Positions 46,623 through 58,300 of a stretch of 64,000 nt of DNA are shown piece after piece; position 1 is the stretch's first letter, and each line of letters starts with the position of its first letter. Made by a program: the position numbers and the translations under genes. The notes below the pieces were generated by a model that ran no database searches, was not told where the DNA came from, and worked only from the letters and a program-made list of their open reading frames with translations. This DNA is from Misgurnus anguillicaudatus (taxonomy: Eukaryota; Chordata; Actinopteri; Cypriniformes; Cobitidae), in contig NC_073348.2 in the NCBI RefSeq assembly GCF_027580225.2, forward strand, positions 40,862,501-40,926,500, given 5' to 3'.

Positions 46623-48128
46623 AAACATTATCACTCTTCAGTTTCATTGTGTTGCTGGAGAAGATGGGGAATCATACCTTTATAATAAATTTTAGTCCAT
46701 GTTGAAGCTTGGCAGTATGAATCACTTTTCAAAAGAAAGATAATAACATGTAGTTGGGTAAGAAAATGATTAAGTGTTCATTTGAAGCTTAACTACTTTA
46801 AGACGTAATGAACGCACCCCAGCGTCACTTATTTAAAGATTCGTCTCCACATCAGTCGATCCATTAGTAAGAACGACATACTAGATAATAAGCAGGCAGG
46901 ATTATTTCATAGCGAAAATAAGTGGACCAACAAATAAACTAGACAAAAGACTGATGTCAAAACCTTTATACTGTCTTTTTCCATCACGAAATCCCACGAA
47001 GGTCTGCGAGAGACCGATTGTTTACTCAGTCTTTGGTGGTTGTTACTGGAACTCGAATGGCTCGTCTCCAATTATCTCTTTAAAATACAGCCTGGTCCAA
47101 TGTGTTTACATCTCACCGTGCCAGACAGAAACACGGCCACAGTGAACCGTTTGATCCCAATAAATGATGTTACGTTTGACCTTTTTTATATCGGCTGACC
47201 AGTTGGCGAATGTCTGGTAACCTGGAGTTATCGCTGAGGTCATGAAAGTCCCCGCTGGCTGGCTGGCTGGCTAAACAGATTTGACTCATTAATCTGTACA
47301 AATAAAGCGCTCGCTGATGGTTGGAAAGACTCCCTATCGTTTAAGACCAATTATATCAAATCTGCTTCGTCTGTCCTAAACTTCTTAACAAAACACAGCC
47401 AGGAGTCAGCGGCATTCACATACAGCTTTATTCAACCAAACAAAAGGGAAAATAGAGTTTCAGCTGACAGACAAACACACCTTTATTACAATCATGGGTA
47501 TAAAGCTGTAATCCCTGCTCATACTGAACAAATCCACTCATTTCTAAAGTATTTAGGCCAACCTCTGTAAAGCATGATCTACCTCTGATCACCAGCATTT
47601 CTTAATGTTAAAGATCCACCAAACCAAACACACCCTCCCGTCCTGATGGATGATGATTTAATAATGGACCTGAGCTTGAAAGTTACGTTTGCTAGAAATC
47701 TTTCAAATCCCTTTCTGTCCTGCGGTGTTTGTTGGTCCTGTTGTCTTGTTTTGTGTTACTGAACCAAAGCTCTCTACAGACTTTATTTTTGTACAATATT
47801 CATTTTATAACTTTTTCCAAAATAAAACTCATTTCTATCACGTTTCTGTGTGCACTCCTGCATAAATCATCAAAGTCTTCAGACAACACAACCATTTCTT
47901 TAAATTAAACATTGAATTGAACACATATTCATATTACACTGTAAAAAATGCAGCTTTTTGTCAAATCAACATATATTTTTATGTGCACAAGTTTTTACAG
48001 TGTATTTAAGTCATTATTATAGGTGGATTATAGGAAAATTGACAAATTTTGCAAATGCATAAACAATAAGAAAGGTTTGACTTACCAGCCCAACACGTAC
48101 TACAACAAATATTACCAAAGCGATATTC
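46623..48128. other. intergenic, possible distal gdnf 3' UTR
   Basis: No supported frame. It contains GGCT repeats at 47256-47275 and an ACTGTAAAAAATGCAG fragment at 47937-48003. Confidence 0.4.
47821..47826 (+). terminator. candidate poly(A) signal for gdnf
   Basis: AATAAA lies in a T-rich context about 2.56 kb after the gdnf stop. A 3' UTR reaching this point would include the hAT-like units at 45.9-46.6 kb. Earlier A/T-rich variants near 45.7 kb could serve instead. Confidence 0.25.
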
Positions 48129-49324
48129 CACTTTCATAAATAATCCTGATCATTTCCTCACCCCCGTGTCATTCAAGATGTTTATGTTTTTCTTTGTTCA
48201 TTCAAGAAGATTTTTTTTTTTTTATCATTCCAGGATTTTTGGGACTTAATTAGTGGACCTCAACAGTTAACAGTTTCAATGCAGCTTCAAAGATGATCCC
48301 AACCGAGACATAAGGGTCTTATCTAGAGAAACCATCATCATTTTTGCAAAAACAAAGTGCTTTAAAACCACAACTTCTCATCTTGAACTAGCGTGTGATC
48401 ATACGACATATGTGAAACTACTGTTTACAAAGAGGAGAGTTGAGATGTTGTTGTATGAGGAATGATACTAATTAATGTCTTTGTGTCAGTTTATTGTTTC
48501 AAATGGACCACAAGTGTGTGTTTCACAGATGTACATAATACATAAGCTGTCACACGGCTAGTGCAAGATGAGAAGTTGTGGTTTAAAAGTAGGGCTGCAC
48601 AATATACAGAAAATGATCGTGATAACAGTATATGTGATATTATCAGAGAAAGTTGCAATAACTTAAAAGTTATTTTCCGTGTCTTGCATGCTTAGATTGT
48701 CCAAATTAGACCAATCAGAAGCGTCCTTACTAAATACCCGCCAAGTAGGTCTTATACTGTTATGCTATTGGCTAGACCGCGGGTGCAAAGGTGAACCTAG
48801 TGGGTCAAATCAGAAAGCAGAAAATAAATATGGTAGGGAACGTGCGAGGAAAACTACAGCATCTGAAATAGTTTTTTTTAGCATAAATCAGATTAAATGA
48901 CATCAGAAGAAATGTATCACCTGTTTATTTCAGTATGTTAATTACATAACTAAATGGTTTAAAAAAATAAAAATTCTCTAGTGAAATGATAAATCGTTAG
49001 AAATATCAGTATTGCAACATTCAACAGTTGAATCGCATATTTTCTCAATATTATGCAGCCCTAATTAAAAGTGCTTTTTTTGTGAAAATGATAATGGTTT
49101 TGTTAGATAAGACCCTTATGTCTCAGTTGGGATGGTTTAGTCCTTTGAAGCTGCATTGAAACTTTAAACTGTTGAAGTCCACTATATGGAGAAAAATCCT
49201 GGAATGCTTTTCTCAGAGAACTTAATTTCTTCTCGACTGAACAAAGAAAGACATAAACATCTCAGATGACATGAGGGTGAAAAAATGATCATGAATATTT
49301 ATAAAAGTGAACTAATCCTTTAAC
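48129..49324. mobile_element. long inverted-repeat element, interrupted
   Basis: The left arm (48129 to about 48395) and right arm (about 49065-49324) are inverted. Shared blocks include GAGACATAAGGGTCTTATCT, CAATGCAGCTTCAAAG and ATGTTTATGTTTTTCTTTGT versus its inverse. The right arm is split from the loop by a hAT-like insertion at 48591. Confidence 0.8.
48591..49064. mobile_element. hAT-like non-autonomous element, nested, 8-bp TSD
   Basis: AGGGCTGCACAATATACAG at the left and ATTATGCAGCCCTAA at the right are flanked by the 8-bp direct repeat TTAAAAGT (48583-48590 and 49065-49072). The interior (474 bp) has AGAAAGTTGCAATAAC-type sequence and no transposase frame. Confidence 0.82.
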
Positions 49325-50235
49325 TCCTCTTTAGAGTCCATATTTGTTTCATTTTTTCCCCTGCAGCAGGTCCGGACTCAACACTTCATAATCTCTGTTT
49401 GAAGTCACTGAAATACACGAGAGCGTTGCAAAATAATCATTTTTGTAATTGATTCGATAGCATTGAGAATTTTCAGTAGAGAAGAGATGAATGTTTACAG
49501 TAAGCCATCATACAGTAACAGCTTCAGTGATTGACTTGTGAAAGGTTTGTAGGTTTTGTGCGGGTGGAGTCGTGCTGAGAGACATTTCAGAGCTGTAGAA
49601 AGAGACGACGAGATCCTTCCAGCTCGACTGTAACGCATTCCTGAACGACGGCCCAGGACTCTATGGTAAACAAAAGCTGGCTGTAAATCTGGGCACCCAG
49701 AGAAAATCTTTCCATGGGACTGAAGAGGTTGTGTTGAGATCTCGCTCTCGCTTCAGCCTGCAGCTGGTGTTCGGAGCAGATAAAGACAATCCTAGATTAC
49801 ATTTAACAGCAAGAGGAGAAAACTCAACCTCTTCACTAGTCATTGAGAAAACTAACTGTGAAATATCTGTAACTGATGCGAAAAACACAAAAAACTGTTT
49901 CATAGTGTATAAGCAACAATAGCTGAATATAGAGCCAAACAAAAGACAGTGAATCGCTTACTTAAGTTAGACGACATTTAATGAAGCCATGATATTTACA
50001 GTTTAACTCAGTAGCACTGACTAGATTGGATGTTTTAAGTTGAATCAACTTGCAACCTTTTTTTTAAACACTGTAACATTACTAAACCCAAACGCAACAA
50101 AATTAAGTTGAGTTAACTAATAGTACTAGTATTACTCAGATAAACCTTAACTTATTTATGGGTTGCTACAAGTAACCAGTACTCGTTATAATTAGGTTTT
50201 AAGAACTTTATGTTCTTAGCTAAATTCTTCTAATT
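49325..50235. other. no gene seen
   Basis: Overlapping frames on both strands at 49661-49942 are unsupported. Confidence 0.45.
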
Positions 50236-50820
50236 AAATGTGAATAAGGGCACCTATTGTCCGATTCACGATTTTACATTTCCTTTGGTGTGTGTATTAG
50301 TTCATGTTAACAATATGCAAAAGTTAAAAACCCTAAAGTAAACAATGACACACAAGTTAAGTCTCCAATGTAAATCTCTTTTCTTGGACTACAACAAACA
50401 CACGGATTGTAGGCAACAGTTTACTTTCTGGGATTGTTGATGTAGTAAAGACCGACATTATCATAATTCCTCCCGCTTGGACTCACAGCCTGCAAGTTAA
50501 CTTTTGTTAGCAACCGAATCTTTCAAACATGGTAAGGAGCGTCACATTTCCGGCTTACAAAAGAGGTATTCAGGCCAATCACAACGTACAGATTAGCTGG
50601 CCAATCAGAGACCTTTTCAAATCGATGAGTTTTGTATAAAATCAGTGCGTTTGAGGAAGACACGGAAATCTGGAGCTGCATAAATGTACGTTATGTGGAA
50701 AATAAAAAAGTTTTAAACAATAAACCACGCAAACACATTTTATTCTACCAAATACACAAAATAACGTTGTTTTTTGGCAATGAAATAGGTGCACTTTAAT
50801 TGAGTCCAGGTTATCACCTA
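50236..50820. mobile_element. GGGCACCTATTGTCC-type repeat
   Basis: The left end GGGCACCTATTGTCC and right end GAAATAGGTGCACTTTAA are inverse-like. The interior (TTTCTTGGACTACAACAAAC, GCCAATCACAACGTA) recurs inverted at about 53520-53830. Confidence 0.55.
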
Positions 50821-50997
50821 AGAAAATAAATATCGTTTTATTCTAAGCACTACAGTGATGAACTTTACATAAAGACTTTGTCAATAACAATTACAAATTC
50901 AATTGAAGAAGAAAAAGATGGGAAGATAGATTGATTTATTAAATGTCAACAAGTGTCACTTTTAACAGTTCAGTCTATAACAACACTGTAAATGTAA

Positions 50998-51140
50998 TTC
51001 TGCAGCTGGTTGCCAGTAACTTACTGTAGAAGATAAAGACTGAACATGTTTCAAGTTCATTTAACTTTGAACAAACTGTTGCCAGTAAATAACATAAATG
51101 TAAAATCTAGAGTAAGTTAATGGCAGCTAGTTAATACCCA
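50998..51140. mobile_element. internally deleted copy of the CAGCTG palindromic MITE
   Basis: Both arms are present (GCCAGTAACTTACTGTAGA and AAATCTAGAGTAAGTTAATG) but the central CATGCAAAGC blocks are missing. Confidence 0.6.
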
Positions 51141-52899
51141 GTAATACTGTGATTAGACATTTTTTACAGTGAATGATAACTACAAACTACTGCAGAAACG
51201 ACTTTAAAACTCAAAGCTAAATGAACATTAAACACTACATTAAGTCTTTCTTATTGGTTAAAAACACATCAAATGTTTCATTTCAAATGTTTCTGTTTTG
51301 GACAAATTGCAAATGCTTTGATAATCATGTAGATGATTTTTTATAATTGTCTGCTGTTTATGTTGTTTGCTACACTATCAATTGCTTTTGCAATTTTCAT
51401 CAAAATACATAATACTGCTTTCTGTTGAATAGTCTTACACCTCAAAACATTTAAGGAAACAGTTCATTGTAAAATTGTTGACCTTTGTGTCACAATCTGT
51501 CTTATTTTGTCATTTCTATTTGTACTGTATTTTTTTTCAAAATCACAATGCGTGTCATTTGTTTACATCAGAAAATACTGACACTTATAGTTGCGTTCAC
51601 TTATTGACGACATGGCTAAACATTTTGTTCAAAAACTTGCCATTATAATGGGACTGATATGTTCACTGATGTAAAAATCTACTTTTGGGAAATGAACGAA
51701 GGATTTTGAGCAAGTTTCAAGCTTTTGCAGGACAGCCATGAGGTTGTGCAGTTTGTACAAATAGTTTTGAAAAAAGCAGGCATTATTTTGTGAATGATTC
51801 AAGATATGCTTCAACGTGACTGAAAAAACAAGAGATACGTGTGAAAATACTTCATTCATTGTTCAGCTAGAAAAATGTTTAAAAATACTTGACATAACAT
51901 TTAAAGTGGACATGATTTGTGTTGAAAAGACAACACGTGTCTATCTCTCACTACTGTACAGGAGATGCATAAAATCTCAGCCGCCTTTTTCTTACGAAGC
52001 AGATCTCAGTTCAGCTCCAGAAAACATAACTGTCTGCCATTTAAAGTACAACATGAAAACAAGCTGCAGATATACGATCCAATGACAGCCCCTATTGACT
52101 TATAGGGCCGCAGCAGGGGTTCCAGCTCACGCCCTCACAACTAAAGCTGGAGATGAACAAACAAGGCATGGATGAGTTGTGACATCATCCGATCCGGCAT
52201 TGCAACATTCCGCAGTGAGTAACAGAGACTGGAGCGCTCCTGACATCAGGACTCAGAATAGGCTCAATGGATTAGGCCACAACACCACATAAGCTCGGCC
52301 ACCTCACAATTCATTACCTGCTTCTGAAACTTTCATTGATGATTTGCTTTCGAGGGTTTTGGGGGCCGGAGATGCTCATCACAGCCGTGGGACAGATATC
52401 CCGTTCGGTGGATTATATCTATTCCGAGATCCGAAAACATGCCAGAAATGTTGGGAAATCCCTGCACACATCTAAGCAGGACAGAGCCCGGACGCTTGAG
52501 GCTTAAACGGAGAGACGTCCATTAGAGGAACTTTGAGAAAGCGATCATGTTTCAAGATCACGTCTCCAGTTTTAAAGAAGAGAAAATGTCCTGTAGGTTA
52601 GCCAGAGGGTAAATACCATTGGGTTGTAATGAGCGGAGACATTTAATCCACGTATACTGCGGTGGCCACCTCATTCTTAAACACTATCATCATCATCTAC
52701 CAACAGTTATAGATATCACCGTATGCAGGTCATCTAAAATTAGATGTTTACTATCATTTGTATGAGGTCCATACTGCACAAGTCAGCAAAATATTCCAAT
52801 TTAATATTTAATATGATCTTTGGTGTTAGTGTTTCATATGGAAATCTGATAATCTCGGGTCACTTTATCATCAAAGAGATTATTTTGCTTAAAAATGTT
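51141..52899. other. intergenic; unique GC-richer block at 52080-52600
   Basis: No gene. The 52.08-52.60 kb block is repeat-free and less AT-rich than its surroundings; function unknown. Confidence 0.4.
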
Positions 52900-53397
52900 T
52901 TAAAGGGGACATATCATGAAAATCTGACTTCTTGTTTAAGTGCTATAATTGGGTCCCAGTGCTTCTATCAACCTAGTAAATGTGAAAAAGATCAACCCAG
53001 TAACTTAGTTTTAGTAACCATTCAATGCCAGCATGTAACAAATAGGTTCCCCTTGTGATGTCAGAAAGGGATCTTATTATAGTAATATCACCCCTTAGTC
53101 TGCACTATCCAACCACGGCACTGCCATTTAGTGCACAGAAAAATTAAATAAATAATTCAAAGCACAATTGAGTTTCAATTTCAACAAAACACTATTATGG
53201 TGATCAGTGTTTGCATTATCAGCTCATTTGTATTTCCAAAAACAACACATTTTACCTCACACCTACAAAGTGTCAATTTTAACATCTTATAATAAATGAT
53301 CTGTGGGGTATTTTGAGCAAAAATCTCAAATATGTACTCTAGGACATCAGAGATTTATTTTACATCTTAAAAAATGTCTCATAATATGACCCCTTTA
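52900..53397. mobile_element. TTTAAAGGGGACATATCATG-type MITE
   Basis: The left end TTTTAAAGGGGACATATCAT and right end CATAATATGACCCCTTTAAA are inverted with TTAA edges. The right subterminal part matches, inverted, the copies at 6500 and 57455. Confidence 0.75.
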
Positions 53398-53499
53398 AAG
53401 AGCCCTTTTTGCGTTAACAATATTATTGTGTATTTGGTGTAACACAATGTGTTTGTGTGGTTTATGGGTTCACACATTATTTTCCACATATCGTGCATT

Positions 53500-53840
53500 A
53501 TTGTTGCTCTTCTATGACCTGCCTCCCTGAAACGCATTGATTTGTTCAAAGCTCATCGATCTGAAAAGTGCTGTGCCTCTGATTGGCCAGTTACCAGAAC
53601 GTTGTGATTGGTTCAAAACTTTTTTGTTTGAATCATGGTTTAGTCAGTAATAAATTCTTTAAATATGAATACATCGACCACTTACAGGCTGTGAGTCAGA
53701 AGTGGGTGGGATTATGATAATGAGCGCATGTCCATGTCAACAGGCCGAGAAAGTAAACTGTTACCTATAATCTGTGTGTTTGTTGTAGTCCAAGAAAAAA
53801 GGTTTACATTTTAAAAGGTTCTGCGTCATGCAACAGCTTG
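53500..53840. mobile_element. inverted copy of the GGGCACC-type repeat interior
   Basis: GATTGGCCAGTTACCAGAAC and TTGTTGTAGTCCAAGAAAAA are reverse-complement relatives of 50390-50650. Confidence 0.5.
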
Positions 53841-54351
53841 GACCATTTTTTTCTGACTGTGTAGAAAGGAGCAGCACATCAAATTAAGATTGCATTTAAA
53901 CATTTTCTTTTGATATTTACACTACAAAGATGTTAAAATAATCATTATTGGTATACACTTCTGTGACACTGTTAACATACTACATAACATTTAATTTGAC
54001 TGAATATTACACTCAGTTTTCATTTTTATTGTTACCCTAATAATGCATTCATGTTTGATGCCTAACTTCATTTTTCCAAATAAACTATTTTAAATTCAAA
54101 CAATATCTGGAGGACCCTTGGTAAGACCACCACAGACTACCTGCTGTGGTGACCAATAAAATAAAATAAAAATCACTGTATTACAGTACATAAACAGCAT
54201 TTAGATAAGAACTGTGATCCATATGTGTTTGTCAGATGTAATAAGACCCTTTAATCTTAAAAATTAACCATGAGGAAAATGAACGAGTTTCAAGAAAATA
54301 CATCAAGATTCTCAGTGTGTTTGCCATGATAAACTCTGGCCAAACATTGTG

Positions 54352-54357
54352 TTTATT
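54352..54357 (-). terminator. candidate poly(A) signal for wdr70
   Basis: AATAAA on the minus strand lies about 230 bases past the wdr70 stop codon, a reasonable 3' UTR length. It was not tested against transcripts. Confidence 0.4.
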
Positions 54358-54585
54358 TTTTATAAAAAAGGCAAAAATACAACTTGATAATAAGAGAAAT
54401 GACAATAATAAATCTACAGTCTGCTCATACAGAACACTGAAACTCTTACTCAATATTTCATGATCTCCTGCTTATACCCAGACTTATAAATGTCCTTATT
54501 CACACACAAACAACTAATGTAAGACTGAAAGACTGAGAGATTATTTGTGGAAATTAAAGCTCTCAAACCAGAAGAATAAATCTCC

Positions 54586-54676
54586 TCAAATCTTGCGTTT
54601 CTTCCATTCTGGCTGATCTTTGTCGGCCTCATCTTCCTCTTCTTCCTCCTCAGCAAACAACGGCTCTGGCTGCGTC
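54586..54676 (-). CDS. wdr70: wdr70 last coding exon
   Basis: The acceptor CTGGACAG|G opens 29 codons, TQPEPLF, an eight-residue acidic run (EEEEEEDE-like), then DQPEWKKRKI and TGA at 54588-54586. The intron before it is 5.8 kb. Confidence 0.94.
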
Positions 54677-55308
54677 CTGTCCAGAGAAAAAACAATCCCA
54701 TCATTCCTAGTGTCTCAGTCCACATGGGCCATTATAGCATGTGTACCATACAGAAATGAGAAATATAAGAGAGAGAGAGAGAGATGTGGGGTGAGGAGTG
54801 ATTGACAGTGCAGGGATTAATCTATTTCCCTACTTTCATTTGAACACTGTACTCGATGATTAAAATACAACATCTGCTGTGTGTTCAGTCATAAAAGGCT
54901 ACACACACACACACGCACAAACACGCAAACACGTGCATACACACACGCATCCACACAACCTTGAGTTTTTTTTATAGTTGAAACAGTGAAAACACAATAA
55001 AATATTTAAATGAGAATTGTTTTACATAACTGATGGTACAGTAATGTTAACTCTCTATAGAAACAACTGTAACACTGTATTAGCCAATCAGCATCAAAGC
55101 TGTCGTCTAATAAAAACTCTTAATCTTCTGTCTCGCAGTAAACACTTCTAAAGAGACTTCATCTTATGACAAATCACTTTACTGATGCTTTTCTAAGTCA
55201 ATTCCATCTTCTTAATGCCTAAATGTAAATGTCTACATGTACTAGAAACATCGACACAATCATCAGACACAAACTGAGATCTTCATCTGCATGCACAAAC
55301 CATCTTCT

Positions 55309-55347
<39 letters not shown>

Positions 55348-58300
55348 ACACGACACCTGAAGACAGCAATTAGAGCAACACAAGAGAAGTGAGCATGAGA
55401 TGATGAGGATGATTTGTGTTTCAGACGTCTCATTAGTGTCACATGTGTTGTAATTGAGCTCAAGTCTCTTCTAATGATGTGGATTCAGTTACAAACCACA
55501 AACACAACAACATTTTCATTAATACAGTGCCAAACTAGATGAGGATCACATCACATCTTATGATAAATCACTGTAGAAAAACAAAAAATTCATAGGGGTT
55601 CACATACTTTTTCTTACCACTGTAAAACCTAAATGTTATCTTATTCAAAAACTACATTCACCATCATTGCTTGCCAGAATATTCATTATTCATTATTTAT
55701 GCATTATATATTTCATTCATTTTACTACTACAACTGTTAAAAGTTAACACTTAAAAATAACTTTAATAGGTAACACCTAAAAAATTTACTTCAGCTTTTT
55801 CATGTAAAGTGTATCTGTGTTACAAATGGAAGGTTGATAAAACTTTTCCCTTTTTTCAGTGTAATAACTATAAATAAGTAAACATATAAAAGAAAACTAA
55901 ACTAAATTACTTAAAAAATAGAAATACATAGAAAAAAACTTTCAACTGTAAAAAATCATTTTGCACTTACATTTTTAAGTATAATCAACTCAACAATTAA
56001 TAACAAGTCATTTCAACTTTCGTCTTTTATCTTTACTAGTTAAAATAACTTATAAGAACACATTTGAGGCTAACTCAACTTTATTTTATAAGATAGAGCA
56101 ACTTACCACTAGTAAGGATTAAAAATGAAGGTTAAAATCCAAGTTGATTCTATTTAAGTGCAAACCATTTTTTACAGTGCAACATTGATATTGAAATGAG
56201 AAAGATGCAGCGCTGCCTGATCTTCAGACAAAGCTCACATTTATCATTCCTGTCCAATTCAATCACAGGATTTAATATGAGAAAGCTTTGATCTCATAAT
56301 GAACAGGTTCAGTTTGATTCAGCTGAACAGACACAAAACAGATTCGTGTCTCTAGATAAACATCCAGATGATACACAGAAGTATAAGATCTCAGTACTGT
56401 ACTGTACCGTATATACGACTGTAACGTAAATACAAACCCATGACAGATGCATCTGCTTAAAGTCTGTGAAGTCACTTTCTCTTTTACTGCTTCTAAACAC
56501 AACATAAAACTGGGATTTCCTTATCCATTAAAATTCCGTACACTTTTCATGGAATCCCTCCTCGCATGACAGCTCGTGTAAACGGGAGGTCTTATTTTAG
56601 TATTTTGTCAAAACGCAGGAATAGGGAATAGCCGGGATTAGTTTCACATAGAGAGAAATTTTTATCTGATCTTCTCAGTCATTTTAGTCCCTTCCAAATG
56701 CTCCATGTCCGTAAAGATTACACCGACTTTTACCTTCTGTAAAAATAACCTCAGCTAAAACTTATCCTGTGCGATTAGACCAGCTGTAAATAAATATTTC
56801 CTCATTTCCTGTCGTTTTGCACATTTTTTTAAATATGAAAGCACATGAAGAAGGATTCACTTGCGTTTTAGGTGAAGGAACAAGTCAGTAGTCGAGTCTC
56901 TCTTTCAGTTTATCCCAGTCCTCAAAATCTTTAGCTACTTTTGGACATTTACTTACAATAATTAGATAAATGTGTTTCCATGTGTGGTTATGCCAACCCA
57001 ATCTCAAGGCAAGTCATGGTATAGTCACAAAATATTTGATTTATTGGTTCATGGACACAATTTTCAGTTTTTTTTGTGCCATTTAGCACTAATTACTTTT
57101 TTATATTAAATCGCTTGAGGTTAGAACCTTCTTTTGATACATGTCGGACATCCAAACCCTAACCCCAACCCAAAGCAAAAATAGTTTAAAAATTGGGGGG
57201 GGGGGAACGTGTAGACACAAATACATCCTAACCCAAACCCCCAAGTCTAACCCCAGTGAGGTGACGGGGCTGCATAATCGAGTTACCCCTCCCACTTCTG
57301 AATGTTTTACTGAGATTTCTAATCTACTGCGAACTTGGCCCTCAATATTACAGATGTCCTGTGTTAAAGTTGAATTACTCCATGTACCCAGTAAAACTAA
57401 TCTCATCCGAATAGCGCTTTAGACACAGACAGACATTTCTGCATGACAGACTTTTAAAGAGGACATTTTACAAGATTTTTAAGGTGTAAAATAAATCTTT
57501 GGTGTCCCCAGAGTGCATATGTGAAGTTTTAGCTCAAAATACCCCACAGATCATTTATATAATTGACACTTAGGTGTAGGTGTGAGCAAAAATGTGCTGT
57601 TTTGGGGTGTGTCCTTTAAAATGCAAATGAGGTGATTTCTGCACTAAATGCCAGGGCCGGTTGCATAAAGCACCTTAAGTGTAATTTTCCCTTAAGTTCA
57701 CCCTTATGTTTCCCTTAAACTTTATAGTGTTGCATCTCCATGGCAACAATAGTATTTTATAACAACAAACCTGTGTCGCTGTCATGAAACACTTAACGAT
57801 TACCTTTACCTAAGAGAACCGTTTAAGGGATTATATGCAAAATCCTTTAATTATTATCTTACAGTAGTTAAGGGAAATTTACCTCTTAAGTGTCATACTT
57901 AAGGGAAAAACTTAACTCTTTCCCCGCCATTGACGAGATATCTCGTCAATTAAGAGAAAACGCTTCCCCGCCAATGACGAGATTTTCCGTCTTTCCGCAA
58001 TACCGCTTTTATCCACCACTTCCGCAACTTATACAACCCGGAAGTATTGCCCTCTGACAACATTAGGACTTCCACGACATGTACACTTACGCATCATTTT
58101 AAAAAATATAGCAATACCAAAATACAAACAATGTAGAATAGGTTGAATACAGTGTGTGTCTCCCTCAAACTGTAAACGAAGCTCGGGTGCACCAGATAAC
58201 ACGTCAGCAACGTCCCGGCAGTGTGCTGAACGCAGATTTACAACAGACCCGGAAGAGATGACAATGTTGAACAAAGTTATAATTTTTGTTATTTTTGGAC

